In this document: positions 1 to 8,716 of the stretch, in pieces | Position numbering within the stretch: the first letter of the stretch is position 1 | Layout: every line of letters begins with the position of its first letter | NCBI GenBank assembly: GCA_016794245.1 | Contig: JAEUKR010000051.1 | Coordinates: 37,619 to 101,618 of the forward strand | Source of the DNA: Caedimonas sp. | Lineage (GTDB): Bacteria > Pseudomonadota > Alphaproteobacteria > Caedimonadales > Caedimonadaceae | Length of the DNA: 64,000 bases | Direction of reading: 5' to 3' | Translations under genes and position numbers: made by a program | The notes under the pieces: model-generated | What the model was told of the DNA's origin: nothing | Database searches by the model: none | Seen by the model: the letters and a program-made list of their open reading frames with translations, nothing else

Positions 1-204
1 TTGCTCTTTATTGTTTCTTTATTGCCATGGTTTTTTCATCTGAAGAGGGGGCTATATGCAGCGATTTCTTTTGTTTTAGGCAGTATATTTTTAGGATTGG
101 CGATAAAAGTTTTTCAAAAGGGCCTTCAGAGGGATTGCAAAAAACTATTTTTATTTTCTATACTTTACCTGTTCCTGTTATTTTTGGGGATGCTATGCCC
201 TTAG
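1..204 (+). CDS. ctaB: Protoheme IX farnesyltransferase, C-terminal fragment
   Basis: The reading frame is open at the left window edge and ends at 204, so only about the last 67 residues are present. They hold two hydrophobic segments and the ending typical of CtaB/CyoE/COX10, including the 'KLFLFSILYLFLLF' stretch. The enzyme is a polytopic inner-membrane prenyltransferase that converts haem b to haem O for haem-copper oxidases. A CoxF-like gene and ctaG follow on the same strand, the usual alphaproteobacterial order, which supports the call. The start lies outside the window. The stop is followed within 10 bp by a degenerate copy of the dispersed palindrome. Confidence 0.85.
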   Translation: MLFIVSLLPWFFHLKRGLYAAISFVLGSIFLGLAIKVFQKGLQRDCKKLFLFSILYLFLLFLGMLCP

Positions 205-210
205 CTTTTT

Positions 211-322
211 AAAATCCGGGGATGTTGGCCTTCGGGCTTCGTCCTGCTCATGTGCTGCTACGTACGCTGCGCATGACGCACTGTTCAGCTGCTGCCCCGG
301 ATGTCGAAACGCTTTGAGCATA
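211..322 (+). repeat. Dispersed palindrome, degenerate near-full copy
   Basis: This copy aligns with the reference at 20381-20509 from the 'CCGGGG' box through the central 'TACGTACGCTGCGC' loop to the right arm. The outermost left 15-20 bp are missing. It sits between the ctaB stop and the coxF-like gene, and many substitutions suggest an old insertion. Confidence 0.7.
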
Positions 323-350
323 TTAAATTAATTTTAAGGGGAGATTCATA

Positions 351-485
351 ATGGTACGCGAAAAAAGCTCTTCACGTTCACTGGACAGGCGATTACGATC
401 AAAAAACCTGGTTACTTTAGTCGCGCTTTTGGTTCTTGTGGCTTTGTTTTATGGCCTTGCGATTGTTCGTTTAAAAACTTCTTAA
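351..485 (+). CDS. CoxF-like small membrane protein
   Basis: This 44-residue protein starts at an ATG preceded by the ribosome-binding site 'AAGGGGAG'. It ends 4 bp before ctaG. The N-terminal half is basic and Ser/Arg-rich (MVREKSSSRSLDRRLRSK), followed by one membrane helix of about 20 residues and a short basic tail. Its size, topology and position between ctaB and ctaG match the small CoxF-type proteins of alphaproteobacterial cytochrome c oxidase assembly operons. Their exact role is poorly defined. Identification rests on context and topology rather than on a diagnostic motif. Confidence 0.72.
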   Translation: MVREKSSSRSLDRRLRSKNLVTLVALLVLVALFYGLAIVRLKTS

Positions 486-489
486 TTTT

Positions 490-1065
490 ATGTCTGACAA
501 GAATGTTTCACATTCGCATCGTGGCACGTTGACCCTGCTACTTAGCTTGGTAGGAATGATGTGTGTCTTGTCTTTTGCATCTGTGCCGTTGTATCGTCTT
601 TTTTGTCAACGTACCGGCTACGGAGGCACGCCCAAAATAGCGCTGAAGGCAGGCAACGAAATAAGCGATCGGCGCCTCAACATTCGATTTAGCGCAAGTC
701 TTCATCGAGATTTGGATTGGTCTTTTGAGCCTTTGCAGAATCATTTGACGATCAGAGCGGGAGAAGTAGGGCTGGCTTTTTATCGTGTCAGAAATAATAC
801 GGATTTTCCTATTGCAGGAGTTGCAACCTATAATGTTACGCCTGATAAAGCCGGACCCTACTTTAATAAAATAGAATGTTTTTGTTTCGAAGAGCAAATA
901 CTTCAGCCTCATCAATCGATTGACATGGCCGTTCAGTTTTTCATTGATCCTGAGATCACACGAGACAAGCAAGCTAAAGATGTCAAGACCATTACTTTGT
1001 CTTATACGTTTTTTTCAGCAAAAGATCCCTCGATAAATAAGTACCTGGGGTTACCATCTTTCTAA
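490..1065 (+). CDS. ctaG: Cytochrome c oxidase assembly protein CtaG
   Basis: This is a 191-residue CtaG/Cox11-type copper chaperone. It has a short cytoplasmic N terminus, one membrane anchor (about residues 13-32) and the conserved 'VPLYRLFCQRTGYGGT' segment just after it. A periplasmic beta-rich domain follows with the paired-cysteine copper motif 'CFCFEEQ'. It delivers copper to the CuB site of subunit I of aa3-type oxidase. The length is normal for the family and the start follows the CoxF-like gene by 4 bp. The coxC (subunit III) gene that often follows ctaG is absent here; a non-coding stretch and an unrelated secreted protein come next. Confidence 0.93.
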   Translation: MSDKNVSHSHRGTLTLLLSLVGMMCVLSFASVPLYRLFCQRTGYGGTPKIALKAGNEISDRRLNIRFSASLHRDLDWSFEPLQNHLTIRAGEVGLAFYRVRNNTDFPIAGVATYNVTPDKAGPYFNKIECFCFEEQILQPHQSIDMAVQFFIDPEITRDKQAKDVKTITLSYTFFSAKDPSINKYLGLPSF

Positions 1066-1287
1066 AATTCTCACACCTTATTCGAATCCTTCAACCTACA
1101 CAATCTGGATGGGAGGTGCACAAGGGATCCTTTGAGCCTAAATTTTTACTCAATAAAACCATTCTTGACAAATAAAATTAAATTGAAAGAGCCTGCATAA
1201 CCCTTAAATAAGAAATTAAATAAAAGGTTATATTAATAATTTTTTTACCTTTATATTTGATTATTAAAAAAAAGAAAGGATTCTCAC

Positions 1288-2640
1288 ATGATAAAAAAAG
1301 AAAATATCTTATATTTATTGATGGTTTGTAATTGTTCTGTTTCCTTGGCATCAGAAAAAGTCTTGGATGAAGATAAGCTGTTAACTCCTCGATATATTAC
1401 TTTTTCCGAAGCTCGCAAAGGCAAAGAGCAAAAGCTTGAAGAATTGTTGGCCAGCTATAGAACAACAGAAAAAGAACTGAGAAGTGTTCGTCAACATCTT
1501 GAAGAGTTTTCCAAGCTTTCGGATGATGTTTCTCTGTTTCTTGTAGAGCTGCAGAAAAATGTTGAACACACAGACATTGATTTTGCAGAAAAGGGATTTA
1601 ATAAAATCCTGTCAGACGTCGCTCGTATTGAACCTCATCCTTCTGGATATATCCCAAGATCTGAGGGGCTGTATTCTGTTTCTGGATTTTTTACAGGAGA
1701 ATTAAACCCAAAACAAACCCTTGGATTTATTTCTGGAGCGGCTAAAAATCCTTTTGTGACTCAAGAAGGAAAAGAATGGTTTTTTTCTGTGACATTAGGT
1801 GAGCAAATCTTCAAGGGGAAAGTATCTATGGATCAACCTCGTCTAGATTCTTTAACACTGACCAACGACATATTTATGAGCAATAGCATTTCTTTCAAAT
1901 TAGATCCCAAATTTTCTCTCGAGGTACCTTTGGACAAAATGACCAAAGCTTGGAACAAACTTTTTAGGAAGAGTAACAATGGTGTAACCTCTGCCCGTTT
2001 TTTTTCAGCTTCTATAGAAGTTCCCGAAGGTCTTAAAATTGAACAAATCCCCTGCCCTCCCTGCAGTGTAAAATACTGTAAAGCAGAAAATTGGCTGCTA
2101 AAAATGCCAGGAACAGACCCCGAGCGTGGTTATTTTATTTTAGAAGATTGGCGGTCAGGAAAGAAGTATAAAAAAATCATTAAGCACGATATGATCTCAA
2201 AAGTAGATCAAGAGGGGTGCGATTTCTATATGCCAAATGGCCGTGTGAAAATTCAAATTACAAATCAATTCAATTTCAACCAGAATTGGACGGGAGCTCT
2301 TGTTATCCAAAATTCTCTTGTTCCTAGAAATTCCTGGACAACGCCTTACACCTTTTCCTTATTTCAGGATAAAAAAGAGCGCAAGTATGTTTTGAGAAAC
2401 TCTGATTTTTTAGAAGAACTTTCAAGATTGGCCGAGGAATTTTTGTCCCAAAAGTGGACACAAGAAAATGTATTTGAAAGGATAAAAAAAATCTTTTCTT
2501 ATCAAAACAATACCTTGGGAGAAAAAATTTCTCTCTTAGAAAATTATAGTGCGCTCCTAAAAAGAACATTAAAAAATGAGGAAGCAAAGTTGATTGCTTA
2601 TAAGAGTTCTTTGCCTGACGAAGAAGAAGATAACACCTAG
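1288..2640 (+). CDS. Orphan secreted protein, 450 residues
   Basis: I do not recognise a family. The start is an ATG behind 'AAAGAAAGGA'. Residues 1-21 form a Sec signal peptide with likely cleavage after 'VSLA', so the product is exported. Residues about 38-90 are Lys/Glu/Leu-rich and probably coiled coil. A middle region of about 130-350 looks beta-rich and globular, with a cysteine cluster of the form 'CPPCSVKYC'. The last 75 residues return to charged helical sequence with an acidic end (EEEDNT). Coding composition is AT-rich compared with the tol and ruv genes. It is monocistronic, with no gene for 220 bp upstream. A periplasmic or surface role is plausible but unsupported. Confidence 0.8.
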   Translation: MIKKENILYLLMVCNCSVSLASEKVLDEDKLLTPRYITFSEARKGKEQKLEELLASYRTTEKELRSVRQHLEEFSKLSDDVSLFLVELQKNVEHTDIDFAEKGFNKILSDVARIEPHPSGYIPRSEGLYSVSGFFTGELNPKQTLGFISGAAKNPFVTQEGKEWFFSVTLGEQIFKGKVSMDQPRLDSLTLTNDIFMSNSISFKLDPKFSLEVPLDKMTKAWNKLFRKSNNGVTSARFFSASIEVPEGLKIEQIPCPPCSVKYCKAENWLLKMPGTDPERGYFILEDWRSGKKYKKIIKHDMISKVDQEGCDFYMPNGRVKIQITNQFNFNQNWTGALVIQNSLVPRNSWTTPYTFSLFQDKKERKYVLRNSDFLEELSRLAEEFLSQKWTQENVFERIKKIFSYQNNTLGEKISLLENYSALLKRTLKNEEAKLIAYKSSLPDEEEDNT

Positions 2641-2645
2641 GAAGC

Positions 2646-2684
2646 AGGTTCTGTGAAGTTTTTTCAGTGATGCAATGCAAATAA
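2646..2684 (+). repeat. Inverted partner of the 4265-4303 element end
   Basis: These 39 bp match the reverse complement of 4265-4303 at 36 positions. They lie just after the stop of the secreted protein and before the LysR gene, so the LysR gene is bracketed by inverted copies about 1.6 kb apart. This looks like the end of an insertion or MITE-type element. No transposase is present between the copies. Confidence 0.65.
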
Positions 2685-2775
2685 TATGTCCTTTATGTGA
2701 GCGTTTCTTGACTTTTAAAGGAGAATAATATTTTTTTAAGGGAGGGTCACATATATTTCATATCAAGAGGATTGA

Positions 2776-3756
2776 ATGATAAACGAAAAAGAACCGCTAG
2801 AATCACAAAAAGAGACAGCAGGAGAATTTGACAATCTTTCCGATTTTCATTATTTTGATTGGCAGAAAGTTAAAACTTTTTATTATATAGCCAAATCAGG
2901 CAGCTTTACAAAGGCGGCTCAGACCTTAAGACTATCCCAACCTTCTCTTAGCCGTCAGGTTGCCCAGCTTGAAGATCATTTGGGCTGTCCTTTGTTGATC
3001 CGCCGAAAAAAGGGGATTGAACTCACCCGAAAAGGGGAAGAGCTTTTAGAGATTGTTGCCACCATTTTCGTAGACCTTACAGGATTCGTACGTTATATGC
3101 ATGCGGCGACCTCCAAAGAGAAGGGAAAGAAACGACGAATCCGCATTTCTTCGACGCATGCGATTAACGCATATATTCTAAAGAAACTGATTCTTGAGTA
3201 TGCTAAAGATCGTCCTGATCTTGTTTTCGAGATGATCAGTAATGATCAGGTGATTGATCTTGTTATGAACGATGTGGATATTGCGATTCGTCCCCATGAT
3301 CCAAAGGCGCGGCGTGTTCAGCAAGAGTTTTTGTTTACGCTGGAGAAAAAGTTGTACGCCAGTACGAACTATCTGGAAAAATATGGGGAACCGCAAACAG
3401 TCGAAGACCTGAAATATCATCATATTATCGCGCCTGCGCATCCTCATGAGTATCCCTATGGAGACGTACAGTGGATTTTGAAGTTAGGGATGACGGAAGA
3501 TAACATGCACGTACCTGTCTTTACCTCAAATTCAATCGAATGTTTAATCGAAGCCGCCCAAAATGACATAGGAATTGTCGCTACTTATCAAGAAATGAAG
3601 ATTGTCCAAGATTCTTCCCTGAAAAATGTACTTCCCGATATCAAGGCTCAGAGAATAGAAGAGCATATTATTTACCCCGATTATTTTAAAACAGATAAGG
3701 AAATTCTTGCTCTCAAAGATTATTTAAAGCAAAAGCTAAGCCCCAAAGGAAATTAA
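2776..3756 (+). CDS. LysR-family transcriptional regulator
   Basis: This 326-residue LysR-type regulator carries an unusual polar N-terminal extension of about 28 residues. The winged helix-turn-helix follows (about 29-90), with the signature 'FTKAAQTLRLSQPSLSRQ'. The C-terminal two-lobed effector-binding domain begins near residue 118. The family binds DNA as tetramers and responds to a small metabolite. No divergent target gene is present; the nearest upstream gene is co-directional, so the regulon cannot be read from context. The start follows 'AAGAGGATTGA'. The gene sits between inverted element ends, so it could have arrived with, or been caught between, mobile sequences. Confidence 0.88.
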   Translation: MINEKEPLESQKETAGEFDNLSDFHYFDWQKVKTFYYIAKSGSFTKAAQTLRLSQPSLSRQVAQLEDHLGCPLLIRRKKGIELTRKGEELLEIVATIFVDLTGFVRYMHAATSKEKGKKRRIRISSTHAINAYILKKLILEYAKDRPDLVFEMISNDQVIDLVMNDVDIAIRPHDPKARRVQQEFLFTLEKKLYASTNYLEKYGEPQTVEDLKYHHIIAPAHPHEYPYGDVQWILKLGMTEDNMHVPVFTSNSIECLIEAAQNDIGIVATYQEMKIVQDSSLKNVLPDIKAQRIEEHIIYPDYFKTDKEILALKDYLKQKLSPKGN

Positions 3757-3805
3757 GAAAAGGACAAGATCACCTTTTAAAGCAGAGATCCAAATAAGCA
3801 CAAAA

Positions 3806-3825
3806 CTCCCTAAAAGGGGAGCTTT
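3806..3825 (+). terminator. Weak terminator candidate after LysR gene
   Basis: A stem CTCCC/GGGAG with a 6-nt loop is followed by only three T residues and then an A run. It sits 50 bp after the LysR stop. The short stem and poor T tract make this a weak call. Confidence 0.35.
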
Positions 3826-4103
3826 AAAAAACTCAAAATTATCCTCTCTACAAATCTGGATAAATATAGAAAACTAATTATAGCTCCAAGTTCTTGTTTC
3901 TTGAAGCTTTACGTTTTTGACTTTCATGGTACGCTCCTTCCAGTATCAGCTTATTTTGAAATCTTCTTTATTATTTCCTATAAGATTTAACAAGAAGATA
4001 ATTATATTCCTAAAGTATTTCAAAGATTTGCGCAAGCCTTCATTGTCATATTATCCAAAAAATAAGAAGTATGATGGTCTTGGTGAAACTTCAGAGATAG
4101 CGC

Positions 4104-4303
4104 AGGTTTTGTGAAGATTTCTCAATAATGGGCAGATTTACTTGACATTACCCTGCTATGTTTCTGCTGTGCCAAGGATCCAGGAAATTGACGGGACTCC
4201 AACCTGAAAAGGAAAACAGGGGCATATATAAAATTATATTGTTCATGAGGGACGGGACATCTCGTTATTTGCATTGCATCACTGAGAAATCTTCACAGAA
4301 CTT
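4104..4303. mobile_element. MITE-like 200-bp inverted-repeat element
   Basis: The ends 4104-4124 and 4283-4303 are inverted repeats matching at 19 of 21 positions, extendable to 23 of 27. The roughly 146-bp interior has no credible gene. The right end recurs inverted at 2646-2684 with 36 of 39 matches. This pattern suits a non-autonomous miniature element mobilised by a transposase encoded elsewhere. No target-site duplication is clear. The rest of the 3757-4470 gap holds only the weak LysR terminator and a strong hairpin at 4331. Confidence 0.6.
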
Positions 4304-4324
4304 GGATGATAAAGAAATATGATA

Positions 4325-4351
4325 TCAAAAAGGCTCATCTACGACGAGCCT
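4325..4351 (-). terminator. Rho-independent terminator of the tol-pal cluster
   Basis: A stem of about nine base pairs with one mismatch (AGGCTC...GAGCCT, 4331-4351) is followed on the minus strand by a run of five T residues. It lies about 120 bp beyond the pal stop and is the first good terminator after that gene. On the plus strand it is followed by a shorter T stretch, so it may act in both directions. Confidence 0.65.
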
Positions 4352-4470
4352 CTTTAATATTTTGTTGATTGCCATACGCCTTTTTCTTTTTAAGCGTTGA
4401 AGGTAAGGAACATTGACCTTCAATGTACACCTACACCCCACATCTTAAAAACATTTGGGTATAGTTTTAA

Positions 4471-4965
4471 TTAGCGGATAATAGAAACCCCCCGACGGTT
4501 CTTTGCATGGGCTTCTTCCGTATGACCTGCATCAATGGGGCGTTCTTTGCCATAAGACACGGTCTCAAGGCGCGAAGCATCAATCCCATTTGCCATCAAG
4601 AAATGTTTAATTGCATGGGCGCGTCTCTCACCGAGAGCCAGGTTGTACTCGACAGTTCCGCGTTGGTCACAATGGCCTTCAATTAAAACGTTTTGACTGG
4701 CCCATTTCTTTAACCATTCAGCTTGTTGCTCCAAAGCGGTTTTAGCTTCTGGCGTCAAGTCATGACGGTCAAAACCAAAGTGAACGGTATCTTTAACGTT
4801 CTTTTGAAAATCGGCAGCAGAGCCAGGCGTTGACCCTTCGACAGATGCTGACGGTGCTGGAAAGTTATCAAAACCGCCAGAAACCATTTTATTTTCATCT
4901 GTGCAATCGCCGCAAGCCGTTAAAAGAGCAGCTAAAGCTGCCAAGCTTATAAATTGTTTACGCAT
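4471..4965 (-). CDS. pal: Peptidoglycan-associated lipoprotein Pal
   Basis: This is a 164-residue outer-membrane lipoprotein. A lipoprotein signal ends in the lipobox 'LTAC', with the lipidated Cys at residue 18. A short linker follows, then the OmpA-like peptidoglycan-binding domain (about 58-164) with 'VHFGFDRHDLTPEA', 'IEGHCDQRGT' and 'NLALGERRA'. Pal anchors the outer membrane to peptidoglycan and works with TolB during envelope constriction at division. It is the last gene of the cluster and is separated from tolB by 128 bp that contain a good promoter of its own. The cpoB/ybgF gene often found after pal is not present here. Confidence 0.96.
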   Translation of the reverse strand: MRKQFISLAALAALLTACGDCTDENKMVSGGFDNFPAPSASVEGSTPGSAADFQKNVKDTVHFGFDRHDLTPEAKTALEQQAEWLKKWASQNVLIEGHCDQRGTVEYNLALGERRAHAIKHFLMANGIDASRLETVSYGKERPIDAGHTEEAHAKNRRGVSIIR

Positions 4966-5048
4966 TATTTCCCCCTAAAAAGGTTAATATTTTTATTCAA
5001 ACACATATTTGAACAATACCTCAAGGACAATTCTTGACCTTCAGATTT

Positions 5049-5077
5049 GTTATAATAACGACCTCAACTTTTATCAA
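5049..5077 (-). promoter_or_regulatory. Sigma-70 promoter for pal
   Basis: On the minus strand, TTGATA (5072-5077) and TATAAC (5049-5054) are separated by exactly 17 bp. Transcription would start near 5042 and give a leader of about 75 nt before the pal ATG. This would allow abundant Pal independent of upstream tol transcription. Confidence 0.6.
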
Positions 5078-5093
5078 GTATATATGTAAATTT

Positions 5094-6416
5094 CTATCTA
5101 ATCAAGGGGGACCAGCATGGATTTGCTGCATCCGTGGACGTCGCTATCATACGCTCATTATATCCTGTCAAATCAATGCGATAGATCCTGCTTTTGCCTG
5201 ATCTTTCCGTACGTGTAAACATAATGACGCGACCATTGGGAGACCAACACGGATCTTCAACGATGTAGCCTTGCGCCAAAAGTCGCTCTCCTGATCCATC
5301 AGGTTTCATAACGCCAATGTAAAACGTGCCTTTGGAAATTTTTGTAAAGGCGATCCAGTCCCCGCGTGGAGACCATACAGGGGTCAGATATCTTCCCTTT
5401 CCAAAGCTGATGCGCTCCGCTTCTCCCCCGTTCACTGGCATGATATAAAGTTGTGGTGATCCTCCCCGGTCCGAATTAAAGACGATTTGAGATCCGTCAG
5501 GGGAATAACAGGGAGATGTGTCAATCTGCGAACCTTCCGTGAGGCGTGTCATCGCACGTGTCGTCAGACTCATATTGTACAGGGATGTGCGCCCGCCTTT
5601 CGCCAGGCTCATGATGACAGAGTTGCCGTCTGGCGAAAAGCGTGGGGCAAACGACATACCTTTAAAGTTACCAAGCAATTGTCGTTGTCCTGACATCAGA
5701 TTCATCAGATAAACCTTAACCTGAGTATGAACGAAATCGAGATAGGCGATTTCATGAATACTGGGAGAAAAGCGCGGCGTAAGCGTCAATGATTGACCTG
5801 TTGAAAGGAAGCGGTGATTGGCGCCATCCTGATCCATGATGGCAAGGCGCTTGATGCGGCGGGTGATGGGGCCTGTCTGGGAAACATAAACGATCTTTGT
5901 ATCAAAATAACCTTCATCTCCCGTTATGCGCTTGTAAATGGCGTCGGCGATTTTGTGGGCAACGCGACGATATTCGGAAGGGATCGCTGTGAACTTCAAA
6001 CCTTCCAGTTGTTTTTCGGTAATCACATCATAAAGACGAAATTCGACCTGAAAGCGACCATTGCCTGCATTTGTGATGTCTCCCTTCACAAGTGTTTGAG
6101 CATTGATGAGGCGCCAATCCGCAAATCGTGGCCCTTGCCGCAGAGAATCCAGCGTTTGCACGAAGGAACTGGGGTCAATTGGTTTAAAAAGGCCGCACCC
6201 CTCAAGGTCGGCGCTGACAATTGATGAAATCTGGGCGCCCAGGTTGTTGAGGTCAGGGCTGGCTCCATGAAAGCCTGTCACCGCAATCGGCATTGGCGCG
6301 ATATGCCCCTGAGTGATATCAATCGTCAGCTCTTTTGCTCTGACGGATACCATGCTCGTAGAGAGAATGCCCAGTAATACTGAAAAGTGTAAGAATTTTT
6401 TAATGCAGTGACTCAT
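5094..6416 (-). CDS. tolB: Tol-Pal system protein TolB
   Basis: This 440-residue periplasmic protein has an N-terminal Sec signal peptide (cleavage near residue 26). A TolB N-terminal alpha/beta domain follows (about 28-165). A beta-propeller of WD40-like PD40 repeats then fills 200-440, visible as recurring 'SPDG' and 'PRFSP' motifs. TolB shuttles between Pal and TolA. The start lies 2 bp after the tolA stop, with its ribosome-binding sequence (GGAGGG) inside the end of tolA, so translation is likely coupled. Length and architecture are normal. Confidence 0.97.
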   Translation of the reverse strand: MSHCIKKFLHFSVLLGILSTSMVSVRAKELTIDITQGHIAPMPIAVTGFHGASPDLNNLGAQISSIVSADLEGCGLFKPIDPSSFVQTLDSLRQGPRFADWRLINAQTLVKGDITNAGNGRFQVEFRLYDVITEKQLEGLKFTAIPSEYRRVAHKIADAIYKRITGDEGYFDTKIVYVSQTGPITRRIKRLAIMDQDGANHRFLSTGQSLTLTPRFSPSIHEIAYLDFVHTQVKVYLMNLMSGQRQLLGNFKGMSFAPRFSPDGNSVIMSLAKGGRTSLYNMSLTTRAMTRLTEGSQIDTSPCYSPDGSQIVFNSDRGGSPQLYIMPVNGGEAERISFGKGRYLTPVWSPRGDWIAFTKISKGTFYIGVMKPDGSGERLLAQGYIVEDPCWSPNGRVIMFTRTERSGKSRIYRIDLTGYNERMIATSTDAANPCWSPLIR

Positions 6417-6418
6417 GA

Positions 6419-7420
6419 TTACCCTCCAAGTAAAAGTCTGGGACTAAAGGTCATTTTAATATTATCATATTTTTTCAATCTTTCCGGAGAAAGAGGAAGT
6501 TTTGCGCACCGCGGATCTTTGGCTGCCCGCAACGCAGCTTCGGCCATACTTCGATAATAAGGATCGGCGCTAAAACGCTGATTGTCAAGAATGCGGGCAT
6601 CCTTGACTGTGCCGTCAGGATTGATCGAGAGGTGAACGGGCACCGCGAGATTTTCAGCATCCCGAATACCAGCAGGGACAAGCCAACATTTTTTGAAATG
6701 ATCCTGTAACAAATCACGTTCGCTGGTCGTCAAATCATCGTCCTCCTTGCCCGCTTGGCTGGCTGGCGCAGTGGCCTTGGGATCTGTGGGCAGCTCCCTA
6801 TCATCTTCTATCTTTTCTTTCATCTCCTCAAGATTTTTGAGGATTGAATCGAAAGATTGCTCTTTTTTCTTTTTCTCGGGCGCTTGATTTGTTGGCTTCT
6901 CTTGCTTCTTTGATTTCGGCTTTTCCTTCTCCGTTGGCTTGGGCGGAGCCGGTTTCGGCTGAGGTTTAGGCGTGGGTTCTTTTACTTCTGGCTTTGCCTT
7001 TTCTTCCTTGGTTTCCGGTTTTGATACGGCTTCAGGGACAGGCTCGGGCTCAGGCTTGACCTCTGGTTTGGGAGATTCGAGCGGTTCGGGCGGTGTAAGA
7101 GGTTCAGGCTTTGGTTCAACGGGCGCAGGCGTGGGCGCAGGTTCTGGCTCTGGCGCAGGTTCGGGTGTGGGTGAGGGGGGAGGCGTTGGTTTTTCAGGTT
7201 CAGGTTTTGGCTCAGGTTTTTTCTCTTCGGGTTCAGGCGCTTCCTTGACGGGTGTTAAAGTGGGTTTGAGCGTGGTTGTTTCTTCCGCTATCCTCACAAC
7301 TTCCACAGGAATTGATCGCATGAGATCAGGTTTCTCTTGAGGGAACCATGGAAGACCAAAGAAGAGCAACAAGAAAACGACAAAGTGCAGCAAAAAGGAG
7401 TAAAAAGCCGCGCGACGCAT
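6419..7420 (-). CDS. tolA: Cell-envelope protein TolA
   Basis: This is a 333-residue TolA/TonB-like protein. A single N-terminal membrane anchor (about 5-25) is followed by a long low-complexity Pro/Glu/Lys stretch (about 50-190) that should span the periplasm. After a charged helical part comes a C-terminal domain (about 235-333) that contacts TolB. TolA transmits energy from TolQR to the outer membrane. Enterobacterial TolA uses Ala/Lys/Glu helices for its spacer, while the polyproline 'PEPEP' spacer here is of the TonB kind. It lies between tolR (7-bp gap) and tolB (2-bp gap). Confidence 0.92.
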   Translation of the reverse strand: MRRAAFYSFLLHFVVFLLLFFGLPWFPQEKPDLMRSIPVEVVRIAEETTTLKPTLTPVKEAPEPEEKKPEPKPEPEKPTPPPSPTPEPAPEPEPAPTPAPVEPKPEPLTPPEPLESPKPEVKPEPEPVPEAVSKPETKEEKAKPEVKEPTPKPQPKPAPPKPTEKEKPKSKKQEKPTNQAPEKKKKEQSFDSILKNLEEMKEKIEDDRELPTDPKATAPASQAGKEDDDLTTSERDLLQDHFKKCWLVPAGIRDAENLAVPVHLSINPDGTVKDARILDNQRFSADPYYRSMAEAALRAAKDPRCAKLPLSPERLKKYDNIKMTFSPRLLLGG

Positions 7421-7427
7421 TAATAAC

Positions 7428-7976
7428 CTATTCTTTCAAGTCTTTCAGGATTTTACCGCTTTTATTTCCTTCATCTTTCAAGAGGCGCGGACGTTGACTT
7501 TTGGGTGTTGTCCTGCTTGTCTCTTCAAATCCTTTGGAGGTGGGTGAGGGAAGTTCCGCCATGAGGGCAACTTTTTCAAACCCTGCGGCTGTTATTGTTC
7601 CCATTACTTGCAAAATTATGCCATAAGAAGTTCTTTGATCCCCGCGTACGAAAATACGGGTATCTGGTTTTGCCTGGGTAATCGCCTGAAGGCGCGGCAC
7701 CAATGTTTGCAGGTCAACTTCCGTTTCTTGCAGATAAATTTTATGATCAGCAGTAACAGAGATTGTAAGGGGTTCCACTTGCTCGTTCAGGGCTTTTGCT
7801 TGCGTTTTGGGAAGATCCACGGGTACCCCGACGGTCATCAGGGGGGCGGTCACCATAAAAATCACCAGTAAAACCAGCATGACATCCACCATAGGCGTCA
7901 CATTGATATCTGCCATGGGTACGCGCTTGGATCGCGATCCTTTACCAAAGGTTCTGGAAGGGGCGAGGATGGCCAT
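7428..7976 (-). CDS. tolR: Tol-Pal proton-channel protein TolR
   Basis: This is a 182-residue ExbD/TolR-family protein. A basic N terminus leads into one membrane helix (about 27-47) that contains the conserved proton-path aspartate in 'NVTPMVDVMLVLLVIFMV'. A periplasmic domain follows. With TolQ it forms the proton-driven motor that energises TolA. The C terminus carries an extra polar tail of about 35 residues (from 'SPTSKG'), a little longer than the usual 140-150 residues. The start is 2 bp after the tolQ stop. Confidence 0.95.
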   Translation of the reverse strand: MAILAPSRTFGKGSRSKRVPMADINVTPMVDVMLVLLVIFMVTAPLMTVGVPVDLPKTQAKALNEQVEPLTISVTADHKIYLQETEVDLQTLVPRLQAITQAKPDTRIFVRGDQRTSYGIILQVMGTITAAGFEKVALMAELPSPTSKGFEETSRTTPKSQRPRLLKDEGNKSGKILKDLKE

Positions 7977-7978
7977 GA

Positions 7979-8716
7979 TTATTCGGCCTCTTCTAATTGG
8001 CGCGAGATGATAGCGTTGAATTCCGAAGCAAAAGACTCAAGACGGTTAGCATAGCGCCCCAGTTCCGTTGAAATCTTGTTGTACGCTAAAACAGCGGGAA
8101 TGGCGGCGACAAGACCAATAGCCGTCGCAAACAAGGCTTCCGCGATACCAGGCGCCACAACAGCGAGGTTCGTCGATTGCATCTGGGCGATTCCCTGAAA
8201 GCTGTGCATGATGCCCCATACCGTTCCAAAAAGTCCGATAAAGGGAGCAGTCGACCCAACGGAAGCGAGAAAGTTCAAGTGTCGCTCAAGTTGTTCGATT
8301 TCACGGTTAAGCGTCACATTCATCACGCGCTCAATCCGATGATGAAGCGTTTCTCGAAATTCACGGCTTGCGGTTTTTCCCCGCGTTGTGGTGCGACGCC
8401 ATTCTCGCATTGCCGCAGCAAAAATCGCCGCGAGAGGATCGGCGGGACGCGAACCGATACGGTCATAAAGACCATCAAGAGATCCTCCAGACCAAAAAGC
8501 CTCTTCAAACTTCTCAGCGCTTGATTGTAGCGATCTAAGCCGCATCAGTTTGGCAAAAATAATAGTCCAACACCACATGGAAGCCATCAATAACAGAATC
8601 ATCACGAATTGAACGATCCAATCCGCGTGAACAAACAAGCTCCAGACCGAAAGATCTGTCGTTGCCACAGATTGACCGGCTGTTGCGGTTTCAAGGGTAG
8701 GGCTTGGTACGCTCAC
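7979..8716 (-). CDS. tolQ: Tol-Pal proton-channel protein TolQ
   Basis: This 245-residue member of the MotA/TolQ/ExbB family has three predicted membrane segments, with a large cytoplasmic loop between the first two. The characteristic 'GLFGTVWGIMHSFQGI' and 'GIAEALFATAIGLVAAIPAV' motifs are present. It forms the stator pentamer around TolR. The ORF overlaps the end of ybgC by 4 bp and precedes tolR by 2 bp, a tightly coupled order. Confidence 0.96.
   Translation of the reverse strand: MSVPSPTLETATAGQSVATTDLSVWSLFVHADWIVQFVMILLLMASMWCWTIIFAKLMRLRSLQSSAEKFEEAFWSGGSLDGLYDRIGSRPADPLAAIFAAAMREWRRTTTRGKTASREFRETLHHRIERVMNVTLNREIEQLERHLNFLASVGSTAPFIGLFGTVWGIMHSFQGIAQMQSTNLAVVAPGIAEALFATAIGLVAAIPAVLAYNKISTELGRYANRLESFASEFNAIISRQLEEAE

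Noticed and set aside
1077..1095. TTCGAATCC resembling a tRNA T-loop
   Set aside because: No cloverleaf stems can be formed around it.
1115..1145. Possible palindrome fragment (ATCCTTTGAGCCTA)
   Set aside because: Too short and diverged to separate from chance.
3917..4114. 65-codon plus-strand frame
   Set aside because: Low-complexity, no ribosome-binding site, and it runs into the MITE-like element.
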